Assembly: GCA_036971475.1 (NCBI GenBank)
Contig: JBAIZL010000006.1
Span: 57,360,898 to 57,424,897 of the forward strand
DNA from: Prosapia bicincta
Taxonomy: Eukaryota; Arthropoda; Insecta; Hemiptera; Cercopidae
Length of the DNA stretch: 64,000 bases
Reading direction: 5' to 3'
Part shown: piece by piece, positions 25,021 through 36,694 of the stretch
Numbering within the stretch: the first letter of the stretch is position 1
Layout of the letters: each line of letters begins with the position of its first letter
Notes under the pieces: generated by a model
What the model was told of the DNA's origin: nothing
The model's input: only the letters and a program-made list of their open reading frames with translations
Databases searched by the model: none
Made by a program: the position numbers and the translations under genes

Positions 25021-25822
25021 CTGAGTTTTAATGTTTTATTTGTGTACTGTAGCAGTTATAAAAAATTTTTGTTTAGTGTTCAATGATGATGACCGAGTCA
25101 TTTACACGCGTATGAGGAGAAATGTTTATTACTGTGAGTTTATGTTGATTATTTACTCATTTCCTTGCTCACAATCTAAACTCACAGTTTTTTGTATCAG
25201 CAGATTCGTGGTTTTTTAAAGTATTTGAATTGTTTCATTTTTACAAAACCTAATCTAATAATAACAACAAAATATTAAGCAGACGACAAAAATGTCTGTA
25301 TGAAAATTCAACTTAGGCTTATTTGATGTAATAGTTAATCATTGTGATGACTTGAGGAGTAACTTTTATTTAAACTTATTCCACTAGAAAATGAACTTAT
25401 TTATTGTCATAGATATTATGACACTAAACAGTAATACAGTAGACGATTCATTCTTCATCAGAAGAACAATATATAAAGAGAAGATATATATAATGGGTCC
25501 GATAGCAATAAATTAGGTAAAAAACACAAACCACATACTTAGAAAAAATATTACCTGCCAAATATCCGTTGCCAAATTTTCCATATTATTCCTTAGAAAT
25601 CATCTTTTGTGGCTAACCACAAAACCATTTGGTTATGACTCAACCTAAAGCATCCTCATTACGCATTATTCTATAATTAGGCATATCATGAGTCACTCAG
25701 GACTATGAGTCATCGTTCAAGAAGGATCCTGACGCTTAACAATTTGCAAACAATGAAGCACATCCTGGTATAGCTAGCAGACCCTCCTACAGCGCTATCT
25801 GTTGAGGGGCCAGGTATCAAGT
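25021..25822. other. Unassigned intergenic DNA
   Basis: No gene or repeat family recognised. Confidence 0.4.
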
Positions 25823-25902
25823 GAAGTCTCCAACATGTGTTATTATCCACGACGGTGGCGTTGAAGTCTCCAACATGAGTTATTATTCACGACGATGGCG
25901 TT
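25823..25902. repeat. Tandem duplication, 40-bp unit
   Basis: GAAGTCTCCAACATG followed by GTTATTAT and CACGACG recurs after 40 bases (25823 and 25863) with four differences. Two copies only. Confidence 0.85.
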
Positions 25903-28900
25903 ATACTATAGATGAAGTCTATTAACAGCGTCAGCAAATGAAGTATGCAAAGGAAGTGTATGCTTTAAATATTAAAGACTTATTGTAGCTTTAATGCCGC
26001 TCTTGAAGAGAGGGATTGTCACTATAGCCAGAGGTAATAGCATACACACCCACCAGAGAAAATTCCGAGGAAGTAAAACATGACGTCACGAGTGCAAAGA
26101 AGCACGCTTACACTTATGGAAGTAGTAAATAGACGAAATGTTAATTTACGTAACTGACTTCTGAAAAGATGAACACTTATCTTTAACGACAAAATATTAA
26201 ATATCTTCCCAAAAATGTTTTTACATTATCAGCACTAGTCCATATAGTTCTTAACTTTTGAGATCTACAGCTGGTAATGATGCCCATGGTCAAAAAAGGC
26301 GTTAATTTTTCAAACCAAATTTCTGCTTATTATAGGAGCATGTTTAAAACATTGACCTTATACAAATATATTTAGAGTAGAATATATAGAAACATGATAT
26401 CAGTTAACTTGCTATACGAGGCTAGACTCGAGAGCACAACAAATATATTATAATGTGGTTAGGGATGTTTGATATTTTCAGTCACGGTAACTTGTCATTT
26501 ATATTCGTTTGTCGCTGATGGTACCAGTGACAAAATATGGAAAATACCAGTTCCAGTGACAATGAATTGATCGGAAGTTGCCTCTGTTTGTATTGGGCAA
26601 AACGTCGCAGTCACTGGATGAAACGGCTGTCATTCGTTGATCTGTCGCTGAGGCTCTGCTCTCACCGCCTCGACTCACGGCGCCGATTAACGTGCAGTAC
26701 TTTTGACTGAAGGGGAGAGGGGGTTTGTCTCTGTTGTGATTGGGTAAAATATCGCTAGCGCGACTGAAAAGTTACTGACATTTTATCACCGCTACCATTG
26801 GAGGATTTATCGCTGTCACTGGTTCTACTCATTTACGTCGTGTCTGAGTGGACGATTTGTGTCTTGATTCACGACAGTGACAGTATTGTGTACAGTAGAC
26901 GCTATTTCGCATTCGGTAGTTCGTTCTTAATTTCATATTTATTTTAATATAAAATGAGGCTTCCAAAAAAGAAAAAAAGGTAAGGTGTGGAATCATTTAA
27001 CCAGTGTGGTATACCTGCCTGTTATTGGCATATCTCAGCAGTCTCAGTATCCGTTGTCACCGGTAAAATTCACTGATCCAAACCTGGTGCTGTCACTAAA
27101 ATCTGGTGTTAAAGTCGCCAGATCGATCACCCCTAAATGTGGTAACATAACCAATTTCGACCATGAATGTGAATGAAATTCCTAATAAATGCCGTGAAAA
27201 GAAATATATGCAACAAATTAACTTAAAAAGATGAACTTACCCATCTGGTAAAATAAAGCGAGAAAGTCTCTCGCATTCTGTGTAGAAATAAAAAGAACGA
27301 GGCTTCAGTTATGCATAAACTCAACAATGAAGACAATAGAGCAAAGGAAGGAGAGAAGTAAAAGGGAAAGAGGGAGTTGACAATACATAAAGTCTACAAG
27401 AAAAAGTGAAACCAAATCCAAATACAAATCCATAATTCTTTTTTTTAAACAAAGTTTTCACAAACTCTGCACATTACAAAAAATAACCTGTGTAAATGTT
27501 TCCCGTTTGTTTAATTTTTGCTAAATTAAGTTTTACACAATTCTTGTTTTGTCATTAATTTTTTTAAATATAAAAATACCTCCAAATATTCTATGTAAAA
27601 GTACGATATTGTATTTTTTATTTACAAAAAAAATAAACTAATAGATCTTTTTTTTTAATTATATAGTTATAGAATTTCGCTTCTTCGCTGTCAGTACAGT
27701 AGAGCTTCGATATTTCGAGGTAGGTGAGACCGAGACCCCTCGGATTACCCCAACTGAGATTACACGGAAATACGTTCCTGTGCGTTAGAAAAAAGAGGAG
27801 TTTTAATGACCCCTATTACTATAATTAAAAATGCGCTAAATACGTTTATAGAACCTTATATAAACATTTTTTGGAAGCCCAGATCATTTCCTTTACATAC
27901 CGTATTTATATGGACATTTCTTGTAAGCCCGATTCATCGTTTTCTTTCAAATACATAAAATAGGCTGAAGTAGAAATAGGCTCAAATTTAATGGAAATTC
28001 GAGATATCATCGGATTTTCGAGACTGCTATATTTCCTTTTAAAAAAATAGGTTTAAATGACTAAATTGTATGTTAATTACAGTGTGAAATCTGATAACAA
28101 CGTTTGGGTTAACTGTCCCCTCAGTTTACTATGTTCGCCACCGCTAACAGGTGTCGGAACGAAGACATCACTCAGCTCATTACCAGTGCTACATCCTCAT
28201 GACGTCACTGTCCATATGCATCCCTTACGCGTGCCCAACGCGATGACTCACTTTAACGGATGTTCGCAGAATCTCCTTGAGCCGGCGAACGTATTTTACG
28301 TTGCTAATTGCCGGTACATGACGCTAAGACCAGTCCTGTCAGAAGGATCAACGACCCGCCGGCGGCCTTGCGGAGGTCGGTGGGACATAGGCTGGCTCCG
28401 GTCCGCTGCACTCGACAAATATTACCTTAATTTCACACCACTCGTTGGCTTTCTGAGAAATATCAGCTGCAGTCACTTTCTCACATTGGCCACTTCGATG
28501 TGGTTTAACGAAATTACGAAGGAGTCTAAAAGTTGCCCGGTACAAAAACCAACAAGAGCTAGTTAGCTATGTAACCCAGTCTGCGTCTGTCTAAATACCA
28601 GTGGAGATGCAAAGATTTAAAGTAATTTGTTTTCCCGTCTCCTCCCCCCCCCTCCAAAAGCCTAAAAATTTAAAAGTAAGAGGTTTATTTTTTTACAATT
28701 TTATATAATTTCCTATGAGTTGCGAGTTTAGTCATATAAAAAATTTTAGTCCAAATATAAGTGTTTTACTACTTAAACATCCAATAGTTCCGAGAGAAAA
28801 AACGATATAGTTTTATCAAAACAAAAGTAAAATGTAAGTAGAAATCGATTGCCCAAATACTAGAGGAACCAAATTATTACTCGTGCTTTATAGGTAAACA

Positions 28901-29402
28901 AATATTTCCAAAAATATATATATTTAGATAATAGCTAATACAAAAATATGTAAAAGCTTTTCTTTAGGTGGTTGAACCTTCACATCCTCAACCATAACTA
29001 AATACCAATAACAACTCGCCCCAGCCGTATGAAGTATTAAAACATTTCAAATTATACCCAGTTCTTAAACTCAACGTCCAGCTTCATCACAATTCCACAC
29101 TCGTTTTAACATAATTTCCCCAAAAATTTCATAAAACCTACCTGTACCCTACCTGTTAAAATTTAAGAGGACAGTTGCCATCCGAAATTGCAAAATAATC
29201 TATTTTCCGGAAGGGATGTCCTCATTCGAAAAAAAGTTAAGTGTTACTTTTAAGAAAACTTTACATATTGTTGTAAATATTATTAAGGAAACGTAGCATA
29301 AGTTAAAGGTGTAAATAGTATAAAGAATGAAATAGTTATTTTTCAAATACGAGTATCGTATCCTTAAAACTACACCTTCAGTACGCTAAGAGTACTTTTA
29401 TA

Positions 29403-29406
<4 letters not shown>
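25903..29406. other. Unassigned region with an open frame at 28057-28566
   Basis: The segment 28057-28566 is open for 169 codons on the plus strand and partly open on the minus strand, with higher GC than its flanks. Its translation shows no domain, signal peptide or repeat that I recognise. It could be an eroded exon or chance. Degenerate CAGTGACA-type short repeats occur at about 26500-26900. Confidence 0.3.

Positions 29407-29456
<50 letters not shown>
29407..29456. repeat. (TA)n microsatellite
   Basis: About 50 bp of TA, left flank of the Penelope hairpin at 29457; a matching run of about 60 bp lies on its right side (29570-29630). Confidence 0.95.
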
Positions 29457-29458
<2 letters not shown>

Positions 29459-29567
29459 CAATATGTATTCTTGGGAATTAATAAAGAACTAAGTCAAAAT
29501 ACAAATACAAGAATTATAATTTATTTTATAAGAATTATAATTCTTGTATTTGTATTTTGACTTAGTT

Positions 29568-29571
<4 letters not shown>
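29457..29571. mobile_element. Penelope-like terminal hairpin
   Basis: CGCAATATGTATTCTTGG, then TAAAGAACTAAGTC and ACAAATACAAGAATT, then the inverted copy. CGCAATATGTATTCTTG is the same outer edge as at 3943-3962 of element D, which fixes the element boundary. TA microsatellite lies on both sides (29407-29456 and 29570-29630). Confidence 0.8.
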
Positions 29572-29634
<63 letters not shown>

Positions 29635-29754
29635 TTTTTCATATGCCCATACAACCTATTTATATTAAAAAGTGGAGGGAAGCTTGAGGGGCTTTCATTT
29701 CAAGGGGCCGTCATACCAAAACGTTTGGAAACGCCAGATCTAATATATCCGTTT

Positions 29755-30016
29755 TTAAATAATGAAATACTTTCTATTCATCCACTCAAGTTCAAATACA
29801 TTTTTTAAACTTGTAGTGGATAGGACTTGATGTTAATACAGTTTTTTTAATATTATTTCATTAATTAAATTTAACTATTAGATTTTAATAATTTAATTTG
29901 CTTTCCCATCTAATTTTGTAATTCTGTATATATATAATTATATTAATAGTAATTACTTAATAAAAAGTAACTCAAATAAAATTTTTCGTTGCTGACACAA
30001 GTAGAAATTGACTTTA
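29755..30016 (+). mobile_element. F1 MITE-like element, copy h (internally deleted)
   Basis: TTCATCCACTCAAGTTCAAA, CTTGTAGTGGATAGGACTTG and TAATAAAAAGTAACTCAAAT are F1 sequence and it ends AAATTGACTTT. The CAGCTG module and the first terminus are missing. Confidence 0.7.
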
Positions 30017-30626
30017 ATTTTTGTTTTTATACATACAGTATTTATTATTTGTTTATTTTAAATTTATATGAATATTTCCCAGGAAATAAATGAAAGTCAT
30101 GTAACGGTCAGGAATATGGAGTCACAGATTGTCAGTACTTTCCCCAAACACACATCTGTGCTTCTAATGCATTTCCGTATCATCGCGTATCCACGTGAAG
30201 CACGACTTCCAGCTACGTCCAGTCTGACAGCTCTAGGCTTTATGTATCCTTTAAACGCGATAATAATTCCAGGAGCGGGAGATAAAAACAGAAGATAAAC
30301 ATAGGAAAGGCTCTTCGCAGACACTTAAGCGTTTTGCATATATTTAAATCCTGAAAGTAATTAGTTATAAACCGGTCCGATCCCCCACTTTATGCACTAA
30401 TTGTAGCGCGTATTGGCCTCTGTACCGTTCTTATATTGCTCATATGTTTCTTATTTTATCCGCCCTCCCCCAGATCAGATCCAAGTCAATTATTTTGTTG
30501 TACTTCTCTTTATAATTGATAACCATTCAAGTTATTATGAGGAAATAATGTTCTTGCCTCATACATAAATCTTTAATAACCATATATTAAAGATAGCTTG
30601 GAGCAACTGTGAAGTTTTTAATTATA
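30017..30626. other. Unassigned intergenic DNA
   Basis: Overlapping open frames of about 75 codons on both strands at 30068-30324 show no recognisable motif. GC is somewhat raised there. Confidence 0.35.
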
Positions 30627-30674
30627 AATAAATAAAACCTCTTAAACTACAAAAACATTTTACTTATGTCCTAT

Positions 30675-30713
30675 TGTACATTTCGATTGTATAGCAATCA
30701 TCTTCAGAGGAAA
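30675..30713 (-). ncRNA. Hammerhead ribozyme-like motif (subfamily II)
   Basis: Minus strand: CTGAAGA, extra T, helix II GATTG/CAATC with loop CTATA, GAAA, self-complementary TGTACA. Core intact; helix I partner not clear. Confidence 0.55.
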
Positions 30714-30758
30714 TTACTACAATACTAACTCTTACTACAATTTCTCTCTAGGCTAACT

Positions 30759-30795
30759 CTTGTAGATGATTGCTTTGCAATCGAAATGTACACTA
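30759..30795 (+). ncRNA. Hammerhead-like motif, core damaged (subfamily II)
   Basis: Helix II GATTGC/GCAATC is perfect with a TTT loop and GAAATGTACA follows, but the first core half reads TTGTAGAT in place of CTGAAGAT, so it is expected to be inactive. Confidence 0.45.
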
Positions 30796-30850
30796 GGACA
30801 TAAATAAAATGTTTTTGTAGTTTAAGAGGTTTTATTTATTTATAATAATA

Positions 30851-31561
30851 GATTAATAAATAAATGTTAGTAGTAGAATACCACTTAAAGCGGTGCCGCT
30901 TAATTCTGGATCAGTGAAAGCTATAACATATTTAAGAATTAATGATAAGTATTTACACCACCAAAATGAAAGAAGTGCTCGTGACCGCTTACCCTTATCG
31001 GTTGTCATGACAACTGGTTGCCAATGTTCTCAAAGCACGTTTCACTCCGTGACTTTTGTTTTAAGCGTTCGCTTAAGAGTTGCTAACGCGTTACGTTACC
31101 GGCATAAGGACGACGTGGCAACTCCGCAAATTTGTCCCCCCACTCCAACTTCCAAATACATTTCTGATTTTAATTCTACTACAGTGTATTTCTTAATGTT
31201 ACATTTCTGCAGTAATTGCAATCAGACTTACATTGTGGCAATGAAATATTCGTAGTTGTTATAGCACGCAACTAGTTGCTCAACAATTTCGGCAACTATT
31301 TTTAAAGTTTTGTTGATAATTCTAAGAGATTCAAATATATATGTGTGGAAAAGTAATGCAACCACTATGCAGGAAAAAAGCGATGACACAACTGTCGGGA
31401 AGTCACAGGAACAAGGGAATTTTACATTGATGGGTGGTGCATTAAGCAATAATTATTCTTGTCATTGCATCTTAATTCCTCTACTACATACGCTAAAAAC
31501 ATATCAAACATTTTATGACCTCCTTAATTTGTAAACAAGTCATATAAACATTAAAAATTTG
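30851..31561. other. Unassigned intergenic DNA
   Basis: An open frame of 120 codons at 30893-31255 has no recognisable motif. Nothing else identified. Confidence 0.35.
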
Positions 31562-31991
31562 AAAGCCAATTCCCACTTAGGTTATCAAAAAAATAATAAT
31601 TTTAGTTACACTTTATTAAAAATTACAATTAATATAAATAAATTAAGATAATCTGTGATTTAAAACAGCTGTTGTACTACATAATCTATAACATACAATC
31701 AGCTGTTTTATGAAATCATGTGTTATCACTTATTTTAAGCCAAATGGGATTAGATAACTATACTGCATACCTTGCCCCTTTTGTGAAAAGTTTTTTTCTC
31801 ATGCAAAATTAAAATTAATTCATTAAATATAATTCATGAGTAAATATTTCAAAAAACTGTAACAACATCAAGTGTCGTCCACTAAAAGTTTAAAATATGT
31901 ATTTGAACTTGTGTAAATAAATAAAATTGTGTAGATTGAAAATTTTAACAAGACGTATATGAGGAGAGTGTGAGATAGAAGGAACTGAAAA
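31562..31991 (-). mobile_element. F1 MITE-like element, copy i
   Basis: Full-length about 430 bp: AAAGCCAATTCCCACTTAGG to GGAGAGTGTGAGATAGAAGG and AACTGAAAAAGC. Both CAGCTG sites present (near 31667 and 31700). The TA site is CGTATATGA, not expanded. A good reference copy. Confidence 0.85.
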
Positions 31992-33119
31992 AGCTACTAG
32001 CATTCTTAATTTCCCAACCATCCCCTATGGTTCAACACGACCAGTAGCACACATCTGATTGAATACTACTAGTATCACAAAGCTATATTTGGATAACTAT
32101 CTGCTTTTATACCTTTCATACGCAAATAGACTTAATAAAGAATATAAATTTGTCGAAACAAATTCACTGGAGCAAGAAATGAATCCATTTCTATCACGGA
32201 CATGCTTAACCTTATTTCTATAAAACTTTTGCAATTATCCAGTGACCTTGACGCCGCACCAGGAACTAAGCTTTTCACACTAGCTTTCGGAACAGCATAT
32301 ATAAGCTCTCAGCCACAGACCGCATCTTGACCGCAATCTGCGGTATTTCACAGCTAATAGCCCATCTCACGCCGCAATGATCATTCCACCATAATAACTC
32401 CAGAGACTTTAACGGCTGGTTGGGCGATGCATTAAACTCGGACGTTATTAAATTTAAAACTGTTAAATGGAATTTTATCTCGTAAAATGTTTTACTGGCT
32501 TTCGTAAGGATAATACCGCGCAAAAATCGTCCCAAGTTTCTTAGATTGCTAATCATCTGTGTAGGAAGTTATAAGAGAGGCATTAAGGCATCAAGCATTA
32601 CGGGTGGGTCTAATTGAAATGTAACTGTTTAATATTTAATCATAGTGTTCAGGTTAAGTGTTTTCCAATTTACTGCACGATTTGGACTTACAAGCGTTTG
32701 TAATTTTAGAATAAAAGTTTTTTAATATTTTATTTTAAATAAATAAATATAATTTTTATATAAATAGACGTAACAATGTCTTCACTCAATTATTACATAT
32801 ATGTGCTTCCGCACCAGGCTTGCAGATTTATAAAAAAATCTACAAAATTTTAATTTCCCAATTTTGAAAGATACAAAGAAAATGTCATCTGTGGTTAGTA
32901 TTATTCTTTTTCGATCGAGTTAAAGTGAATCTTTTCGTGAAATCACTGAGACAGTTCTGTAACCAGGGGGCTTTGAGGGGTCTAGACCCCCCTGATAAAA
33001 CCACACAACAGATGTTATGGTTGATAAAATGGGTGATGAGAAGAAAAGGGGACTGTTCCATTGATTATAGCCCTACTCTTAATTTATATATTCCAGTACA
33101 TTTTTCTGCCGTTCCTACT
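31992..33119. other. Unassigned intergenic DNA
   Basis: An open frame on the minus strand (32275-32556, 93 codons) has no recognisable motif. CTAGACCCCCC near 32982 is part of a GGGG/CCCC imperfect palindrome. Confidence 0.35.
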
Positions 33120-33285
33120 AGTGCTATTCAAGGTTTTGAAGATGGAATCATTCCGAAACGCGAAAACAAAGGAAAATATTGTAATGTTAAGAAAGGTAGA
33201 AAAATATACTCGAATATATAAAAATACTCCTAACACAAGTAAAGATGAGTATATTACAAATTTCTACTCTTAATGTCTATGCAAG
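33120..33285 (+). mobile_element. Subfamily III ribozyme-like fragment, copy 3
   Basis: TTGAAGATGGAATCATTCC and GAAACGCG at 33136-33162, followed by GTAATGTTAAGAAAGG and CTCCTAACACAAGTAAA. The same tail follows the copies at 11020 and 17938. Single arm here; no inverted partner seen. Confidence 0.5.
33136..33162 (+). ncRNA. Hammerhead-like motif (subfamily III)
   Basis: TTGAAGA (first core base C changed to T), extra T, helix II GGAA/TTCC with loop TCA, GAAAC, GCG. Compact and with a perfect helix II, but the C3 position is changed. Confidence 0.4.
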
Positions 33286-33344
33286 TAAACTTATAAAATT
33301 AGTTTTTGTGAAATTTAAATTTTAACTCTATTTAATTATAGAGT

Positions 33345-33515
33345 TTAATAATTTGAATTTAATTAATGAATTAATATTTTTTTTTCTTTAATGTATTAAC
33401 ATCAAGTGATATCCACTACAAGTTTAAAAAAATGCGTTAAAACTTGAGTGGATGAAAGTATTTTATTAACAATTAAAGTTTGAGCAAGATGTATATAAGG
33501 AGAGCGTGAAAAAAC
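33345..33515 (-). mobile_element. F1 MITE-like element, copy j (truncated)
   Basis: Only the half with TAATTAATGAATTAATA, AACATCAAGTGATATCCACT, AACTTGAGTGGATGAAAG and GGAGAGCGTGAA remains. Confidence 0.7.
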
Positions 33516-34021
33516 AATAGATAACTATTAAAGTATTGCTAATTTTCTTTTCTAGGCGTAGCTATGTTCACTTTTTCTTTGGGCATTCATCAACGTTTTC
33601 TCATTTACTTCGTCCAGGACATCTTTAATATCCTGCGACGCATCATAAGCTCCTCGTTATATGTTCGCGCCTTTGTTCTGTAGAACAAAACAAACAGAAC
33701 ACGATAAAATATAAACTTTTAAACCAAACTTCATTTCTCTGCAACTTCACAGATCTCTGGCTCTTTCTATCCTGACCTTAACTTCTCTAACGTCATTCTC
33801 ATTGAGCACAGATTGATTTCAGCAAGCGTTCTGTAGATTTGTTCTGTGTGTAAATATTGAAGGTGAATCCAGGTAACGTGCAATGATGAACGACGAAACT
33901 GTAAGGCAAGTAAACACTACCGGAAGATCATTTAAACAGACTACATGAGGCAGCAGATAAGAGATTATAAAACATGAACAAAGTAAACCTTATTAGTAAT
34001 TTTTTTACATTTCAATATTTT
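33516..34021. other. Unassigned intergenic DNA
   Basis: Nothing recognised. Confidence 0.4.
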
Positions 34022-34795
34022 CAAGTGAAAATGTTTATAGCGATGCCTACAATACCTTTTTGGATGGACATAAACATACAATTTCGGCTGAGTAAAATAT
34101 CCGTCATGTTACGCTATGAGTCACCTCAAAGTGAATTGAATGATGACATATGATTTCCTGTAACATCTGGTTTTACGTTATACGTTATGTTATAAAACAG
34201 TTTTAACACGTAGGTTATGTTACATTATTTATTGAACATTGTTAAGGGGAAATGTTATAACCAAACAGTTTTTATCAGTTAATAAATTTATTAATTACTT
34301 AAATTTTGTTAAATCACAATAAAAATAATTGAATACAACGAAAATAGTAGGTTATGTATTTAAATCCAATATTTGAAATGAAAACATTCTTATGCACGTC
34401 TGATACTTTTTAAGAACTGATTTCAAATGAATTTGTTAAACAAATTTGTAGTCAGTAAACATGTAATAAATGTATTTTGTGTTACCCACATTTTATTATT
34501 AACTACAATAAATATTAGTCTTTATTAAATACATTCCTCAAATAAAGTTATAAATATTGTATAAAGAATATATACATTTTTTTGGCTATTTTCATTAAAA
34601 CGTTAGCAAAGCTATTAGCCCTAATTTGTTATTTGCAGTTCAAATTTTATCCTATAAAAATGTTTCTTATATTACAAGAAATGATTAGGTAACTTCTTAC
34701 TATGCAAGGTTATGTATTTTTCTCAATTCAAAATTTTTAGACATGGCTTTAAAGGTTTTCACTTCTTTCGGCACGCCCACGAGTGTCATAACCAA
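34022..34795 (+). mobile_element. F2 element, copy a
   Basis: About 770 bp. Start CAAGTGAAAATGTTTATAGC and end region GGCTTTAAAGGTTTTCACTT are inverted relative to each other, giving terminal repeats of about 25 bp, followed by TTCGGCACGCCCACGAGTG. Inside are GGATGGACATAAACA, TACGCTATGAGTC, and a module (ACATATGATTTCC to ACACGTAGGTTATG) that matches the F1 centre although both CAGCTG sites are mutated. No coding capacity. Confidence 0.7.
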
Positions 34796-35287
34796 TTTTT
34801 TTCCACAAGTCCACAACAATAAATATACGTCTGTCGTCTAACAATTCTACACGTGTTCCAACTCCTATTTTCTTCTTGAATTTCTCAGAACTGACGGCCA
34901 CGGCCAACCCGATCAACATCCTCGTTAAACCCAGTGTTGTACAGAAGGCTGTGTTTATTATTTGTTAAACACTGCCATTGTGATCCCATTGTTGCTGTTA
35001 ATGGTGAGAAGAACTATTCCCGGGATACGATAAGACCGTTTAAAGTAATCGCAAACGGCTTTTGTTGTGCGCAACGATGAAAATTGTTTGTTAAACTGTG
35101 TGGCGAGGTTAGTACTTGTTGCCGTTTTTTTTACAATACGATTGTTGCTTGCAAAATCAAAATTGCTTGAATGAGCGAAACATTATTGCAATACAATTTT
35201 ATTCATTCTATTATTGTTATTATTATTATTATTATTGTTATTGTTATTATTATTATTACTTTATAAGTAACGATTTTCAAAAACATC
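34796..35287. repeat. Intergenic DNA with a TTATTA/TTG repeat
   Basis: A trinucleotide-like run (TTA/TTG) at about 35205-35262. Otherwise nothing recognised. Confidence 0.6.
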
Positions 35288-35620
35288 CTATAAAACGTGA
35301 TAGTCCATTATAATAAAAACTACAGCCAGTACATTGAACTAATGTACATTTAATTAATTGTTTATACTTTTATTATTATGGACTATCACTTTTATAAAAT
35401 ATTTTTTATTATTAAATTTATTTGTATTGTTTTGTTAGTTTATTAGTATTAATAACTTATTGTAACCTTTTTTATTTTATGTTATTTTGTTGTAACTTTT
35501 GTATGACATATATGTTAATTCTGTCTATTATACTGGTAGGCCTGAATGAGGACGACAATTTAGTCGTCGAAACGTTGCCCAATTCCTAATAAATCGATTT
35601 CTATGACTCGTGCATCAATT
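35288..35620. mobile_element. Foldback plus hammerhead-like motif
   Basis: TAAAACGTGATAGTCCATTA at 35291 faces its inverted copy TTATGGACTATCACTTTTAT (35375-35396) across about 60 bp. About 150 bp further on is a hammerhead-like motif (35542-35577). By analogy with the other foldbacks this is another Penelope-type relic, but no coding sequence supports it. Confidence 0.45.
35542..35577 (+). ncRNA. Hammerhead-like motif with perfect helix II
   Basis: CTGAATGAG, helix II GACGAC/GTCGTC (6 bp, loop AATTTA), GAAACGTTGC. The first core half has an inserted A relative to CTGATGAG. No Penelope protein nearby. Confidence 0.45.
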
Positions 35621-36051
35621 GTGTTTTTATTTTAAAATATTTTGTGAGTTTACACCTCATCATACAACCAGTACATTTACTCCACATGAACCGAATATAT
35701 AATAAAGTTGAGATAGTTCTATCGTTATCAGCATATGCTGTTCGAAATCTTCCATTTCGTTACTAAGAGTTACCCTTCAGGTGTTATTTGGATTCGGATT
35801 CCATATAGGGCTACTCTAGCTGAAGGGAAACTGTTTTAAAAAGGTTATCCAAAATGAGTTAGCTCGGATTATACCTAACGATATTTTCAGTCTTTTGAAT
35901 ACTCTCTGTATGAGAAAAACCAACAAGTTAATTTTACAAGAAGAATGAATCCCTGTGTGGAAAATAACACCCCAAACTTTATGTGTGGCTTACACACATT
36001 AAATGCTTTTTAAAACCGAGCAAAAGAGAGATGAATGCTTTTAATTTTACA

Positions 36052-36097
<46 letters not shown>

Positions 36098-36120
36098 AAT
36101 TCTATCTTCACTAAAAATGC

Positions 36121-36205
<85 letters not shown>

Positions 36206-36241
36206 TATGTTACACTTCCCAATAGTAGCACTTACGTTTAA
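35621..36241. repeat. Intergenic DNA with two (TA)n runs
   Basis: TA runs at about 36055-36092 and 36124-36200 separated by about 30 bp. The rest of the segment is unassigned. Confidence 0.7.
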
Positions 36242-36694
36242 TCAATTCCTTCTATTGGTTCACACTTTCCTTTAGATAATTCTTGTTCAAATTTTCATTA
36301 ATAAAATAATTTTTATTTATCCACTCAAGTTGAAATACATTTTTACAAACTTGCAGTGGATAACACTTGATCTTAATAAAGTTTTTTTAAAAATTAATTC
36401 ATTTTTTAAATTTAATGATAATATAATTTTAAATTTATATGGGGGAAGTACTTTTCACAAAAGGCGCAAGGTACGTAATATAGATATTTAATCTCATTTG
36501 TCTTAAATAAGTGATAACATATGATCTCATAAAACAGCTGACTTTATTTTATAGGTTATGTAGCACAACAGTTGTTTTAACGCAAAGGTTATGCTACTTT
36601 ATTTATATTAATTGTAATTATTCAAAAAACAGTAACGAAAATAAAATTTTTCTTTGTTGACATTTTCTAAGTAGGAATTGACTTTAAAAATGTT
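36242..36694 (+). mobile_element. F1 MITE-like element, copy k
   Basis: Complete, 453 bp: TCAATTCCTTCTATTGG with TTCACACTTTCC at the start, an unexpanded TTAGATAAT at the TA site, AAAACAGCTGACTTTATTTT and CAACAGTTGTTTTAACGC in the centre, GTAGGAATTGACTTT at the end. With flanks removed it shows the two termini as imperfect inverted repeats (TCAATTCCTTCT against TCAATTCCTACT). Confidence 0.85.

Larger units (their letters stand above)
30627..30850. mobile_element. Penelope-type foldback, subfamily II
   Basis: Arms 30627-30713 and 30759-30848 are inverted copies: AATAAAACCTCTTAAACTAC facing GTAGTTTAAGAGGTTTTATT. Each arm has a hammerhead-like core next to the spacer. The best preserved example of the type seen decayed at 5250-5900 and as a single arm at 59380-59460. 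Confidence 0.7.
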
